From: JBGTIS01 sp041745535
Lineage (GTDB): Bacteria; Bacteroidota; Bacteroidia; Cytophagales; Cyclobacteriaceae
Direction of reading: 5' to 3'
DNA length: 64,000 bases
Assembly (NCBI GenBank): GCA_041745535.1
Contig: JBGTIS010000261.1
Location: 1-64,000 of the forward strand
Each line of letters begins with the position of its first letter. Position 1 is the stretch's first letter. Positions 62,680 to 64,000 of the stretch are shown in pieces. The notes beneath the pieces were generated by a model. The model ran no database searches, was not told the origin of the DNA, and worked only from the letters and a program-made list of their open reading frames with translations. The position numbers and the translations under genes are program-made.

Positions 62680-63642
62680 ATGAGGAGCCTTAGTATTGCC
62701 ATAGCGCAGTTCCAGCCAAAAGATGGAGACAAAACCTATAACCTTTCTGTTATTGAGCAGTTAACCAGAAAAGCCAGCGAGCAGGGTGCTGAACTGATCA
62801 GCTTTCATGAGATGTCGGTAACGGCCTATACTTTTTTTAAAAACCTTGGCAGAGATGAGGCATTCAGTTTTGCGGAAAATGTACCAGAGGGGGAAAGTTG
62901 CCAGCATCTCATTCGTCTGGCGGAAAAATATGATATCACTATTCTGGCTGGGCTTTTAGAAATTGCGTACAATCAGATTTTCAATACGTATGTGTGTGTG
63001 GATAAAACCGGTTTGCTGGCCCGGTACCGTAAGCTTCATCCGTTTATCAGCCCGTATCTGAGTGCAGGGAATGAATACGTAGTATTTGACCTCAAAGGCT
63101 GGAAATGCGGTATCCTGATCTGTTATGACAATAACATTATAGAAAATGCAAGAGCCACGACGCTTTTAGGTGCTGAAATTATTTTTGCGCCACACGTAAC
63201 GGGTTGCACCCCATCGGCCATGCCCGGCAGAGGATATGTGGCCGACAAATTCTGGCAGGAAAGATTGACCAATCCGGAAGCACTGAGGCAGGAATTTGAC
63301 GGACCCAAGGGCAGGGGATGGCTGATGCGCTGGCTGCCTGCCCGCGCATATGACAATGGCGTGTACTATGTGTTTACCAACCCGATCGGCTACGATGGCG
63401 AACATCTTAAAAATGGCAATTCCCTGGTGCTTGATCCCTATGGTGAATTGCTGACCGAAATCAAAAGTTTTGAGGACGAAATTAGTATCGCTACCCTTAC
63501 AGATGACAAACTGAAACTGGCGGGGGGATGGCGGTACAGAAATGCCCGGCGACCTGAACTGTACGCTACTATTATTGGTAAAGCCCATCATGCTGAAACC
63601 AAGCCTGTATGGCTGGACAATAAGGAAAATATTGACCATTGA
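62680..63642 (+). CDS. Nitrilase-family carbon-nitrogen hydrolase
   Basis: 320 residues from the ATG at 62680. The catalytic triad of the nitrilase superfamily is complete: Glu44 (SFHEMSVTAYT), Lys118 (RYRKLHPF) and Cys148 (ILICYDNN). EITF-type strands, GAEIIFAPHVTG and NSLVLDPYGELLTEI complete the fold. Such enzymes hydrolyse amides, nitriles or carbamoyl groups; this one resembles amidases more than true nitrilases, but the substrate is not known. Cytoplasmic. Linked with the GDPD upstream; the Crp-like gene follows after 24 bp. Confidence 0.92.
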   Translation: MRSLSIAIAQFQPKDGDKTYNLSVIEQLTRKASEQGAELISFHEMSVTAYTFFKNLGRDEAFSFAENVPEGESCQHLIRLAEKYDITILAGLLEIAYNQIFNTYVCVDKTGLLARYRKLHPFISPYLSAGNEYVVFDLKGWKCGILICYDNNIIENARATTLLGAEIIFAPHVTGCTPSAMPGRGYVADKFWQERLTNPEALRQEFDGPKGRGWLMRWLPARAYDNGVYYVFTNPIGYDGEHLKNGNSLVLDPYGELLTEIKSFEDEISIATLTDDKLKLAGGWRYRNARRPELYATIIGKAHHAETKPVWLDNKENIDH

Positions 63643-63666
63643 TTAATAATTATACCTTCACTTGTA

Positions 63667-64000
63667 ATGGATTCAAAACCACTGCTAGACTATATCGCCC
63701 AATATGTTAGTCTTTCCCCAGAGGAGGAAGCCATACTCTTATCAAAAGTACGGTTCAGAAAATATCTGAAGCATCAGTTTGTGGTTCAGCAGGGTGATGT
63801 ATGTAAGTTTGAAAGTTTTGTGCTATCAGGATGCCTGAAAACTTTTTATGTAGATCCGGATGGCCAGGAGTACGTTACCATGTTTGCCATTGAAAACTGG
63901 TGGACTGCCGACATGGGCAGCTTTATTACCCAGACGGCAGCCGATTATAATGTACAATGCCTTGAGAATTCAGAGCTTGCACAGTTTGCTTTTGAAGACC
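63667..64000 (+). CDS. Crp/Fnr-family transcriptional regulator, partial
   Basis: The first 111 codons are inside the window. Cyclic-nucleotide-binding-type beta-roll: FRKYLKHQFVVQQGDVCKFESFVLSGCLKTFYVDPDGQEYVTMFAIENWWTAD (read as consecutive strands). The DNA-binding end is outside. Bacteroidota members of this group rarely bind cAMP. It may control the GDPD-nitrilase pair next to it. Confidence 0.85.
   Translation, partial: MDSKPLLDYIAQYVSLSPEEEAILLSKVRFRKYLKHQFVVQQGDVCKFESFVLSGCLKTFYVDPDGQEYVTMFAIENWWTADMGSFITQTAADYNVQCLENSELAQFAFED

Noticed and set aside
1..64000. CRISPR array, rRNA, insertion sequence or prophage
   Set aside because: No regularly spaced direct repeats, no rRNA-like conserved stretches, and no transposase, integrase or phage structural gene seen on either strand.

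Overview
The window looks like chromosome from a Bacteroidota, most likely Cytophagales-like, bacterium. Evidence: two complete SusC/SusD pairs, an ECF sigma/FecR pair of the Bacteroidota type, C-terminal type IX secretion (T9SS) sorting domains on two large secreted proteins, many short-signal lipoproteins, Shine-Dalgarno-poor starts and a TAnnTTTG-type -7 box. I see no rRNA, tRNA, CRISPR array, insertion sequence or prophage. Forty-five protein genes are supported, two cut by the window edges and one decayed.

Layout. 1-4510: the edge of a lipoprotein gene, then an AT-rich accessory patch with decayed coding scraps, a solitary 966-residue protein with a PD-(D/E)XK nuclease N-terminus (candidate defence effector) and a 0.95-kb gene-free stretch holding a GC-rich, multi-branched 83-nt palindrome. 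4511-15161: a T9SS malectin/SprB-repeat protein, a COG2085-type reductase, an AraD1/GguC-like enzyme, an AI-2E transporter, a broken LytTR regulator, an NlpE-COG3650-META fusion lipoprotein, a GH43-like lipoprotein and a PQQ-type sugar dehydrogenase. 15711-32716: a polysaccharide utilisation locus: FecR, STN-SusC, SusD, Tat-exported GH28, ECF sigma, second SusC, second SusD, a DUF5060 glycoside-hydrolase-like protein and a sulfatase. With GH43 next door this suggests a pectin-like or sulfated acidic glycan (inference).

32804-44308, mostly minus strand: a membrane-anchored dihaem cytochrome c, a run of small lipoproteins, a TTHB210-like protein and an HExxH protein, followed by a signalling operon of alpha/beta hydrolase, a 1442-residue STAND-type ATPase/TPR/GAF/histidine kinase and a NarL-type response regulator. 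Two promoter regions, upstream of the DUF3823-like gene and of the lipocalin-like gene, share a 61-nt palindrome-rich array at equal distance from a matching core promoter. I infer that they are targets of one regulator, and the adjacent NarL-type regulator is the obvious candidate. This uncharacterised signalling module with its predicted sites is the most interesting system here.

44506-52654: housekeeping and metabolic genes (ung, apaG, methyltransferase, coiled-coil membrane protein, GDPD, DUF4136 lipoprotein, a symporter with its DUF4212 subunit, acyl-CoA-binding protein overlapping eda). 52792-57750: a planctomycete-type DUF1592/DUF1552/cytochrome-LRR cassette. 57774-64000: a lipoprotein, a T9SS metzincin-like protease, a second GDPD, a nitrilase-family amidohydrolase and the start of a Crp/Fnr regulator.
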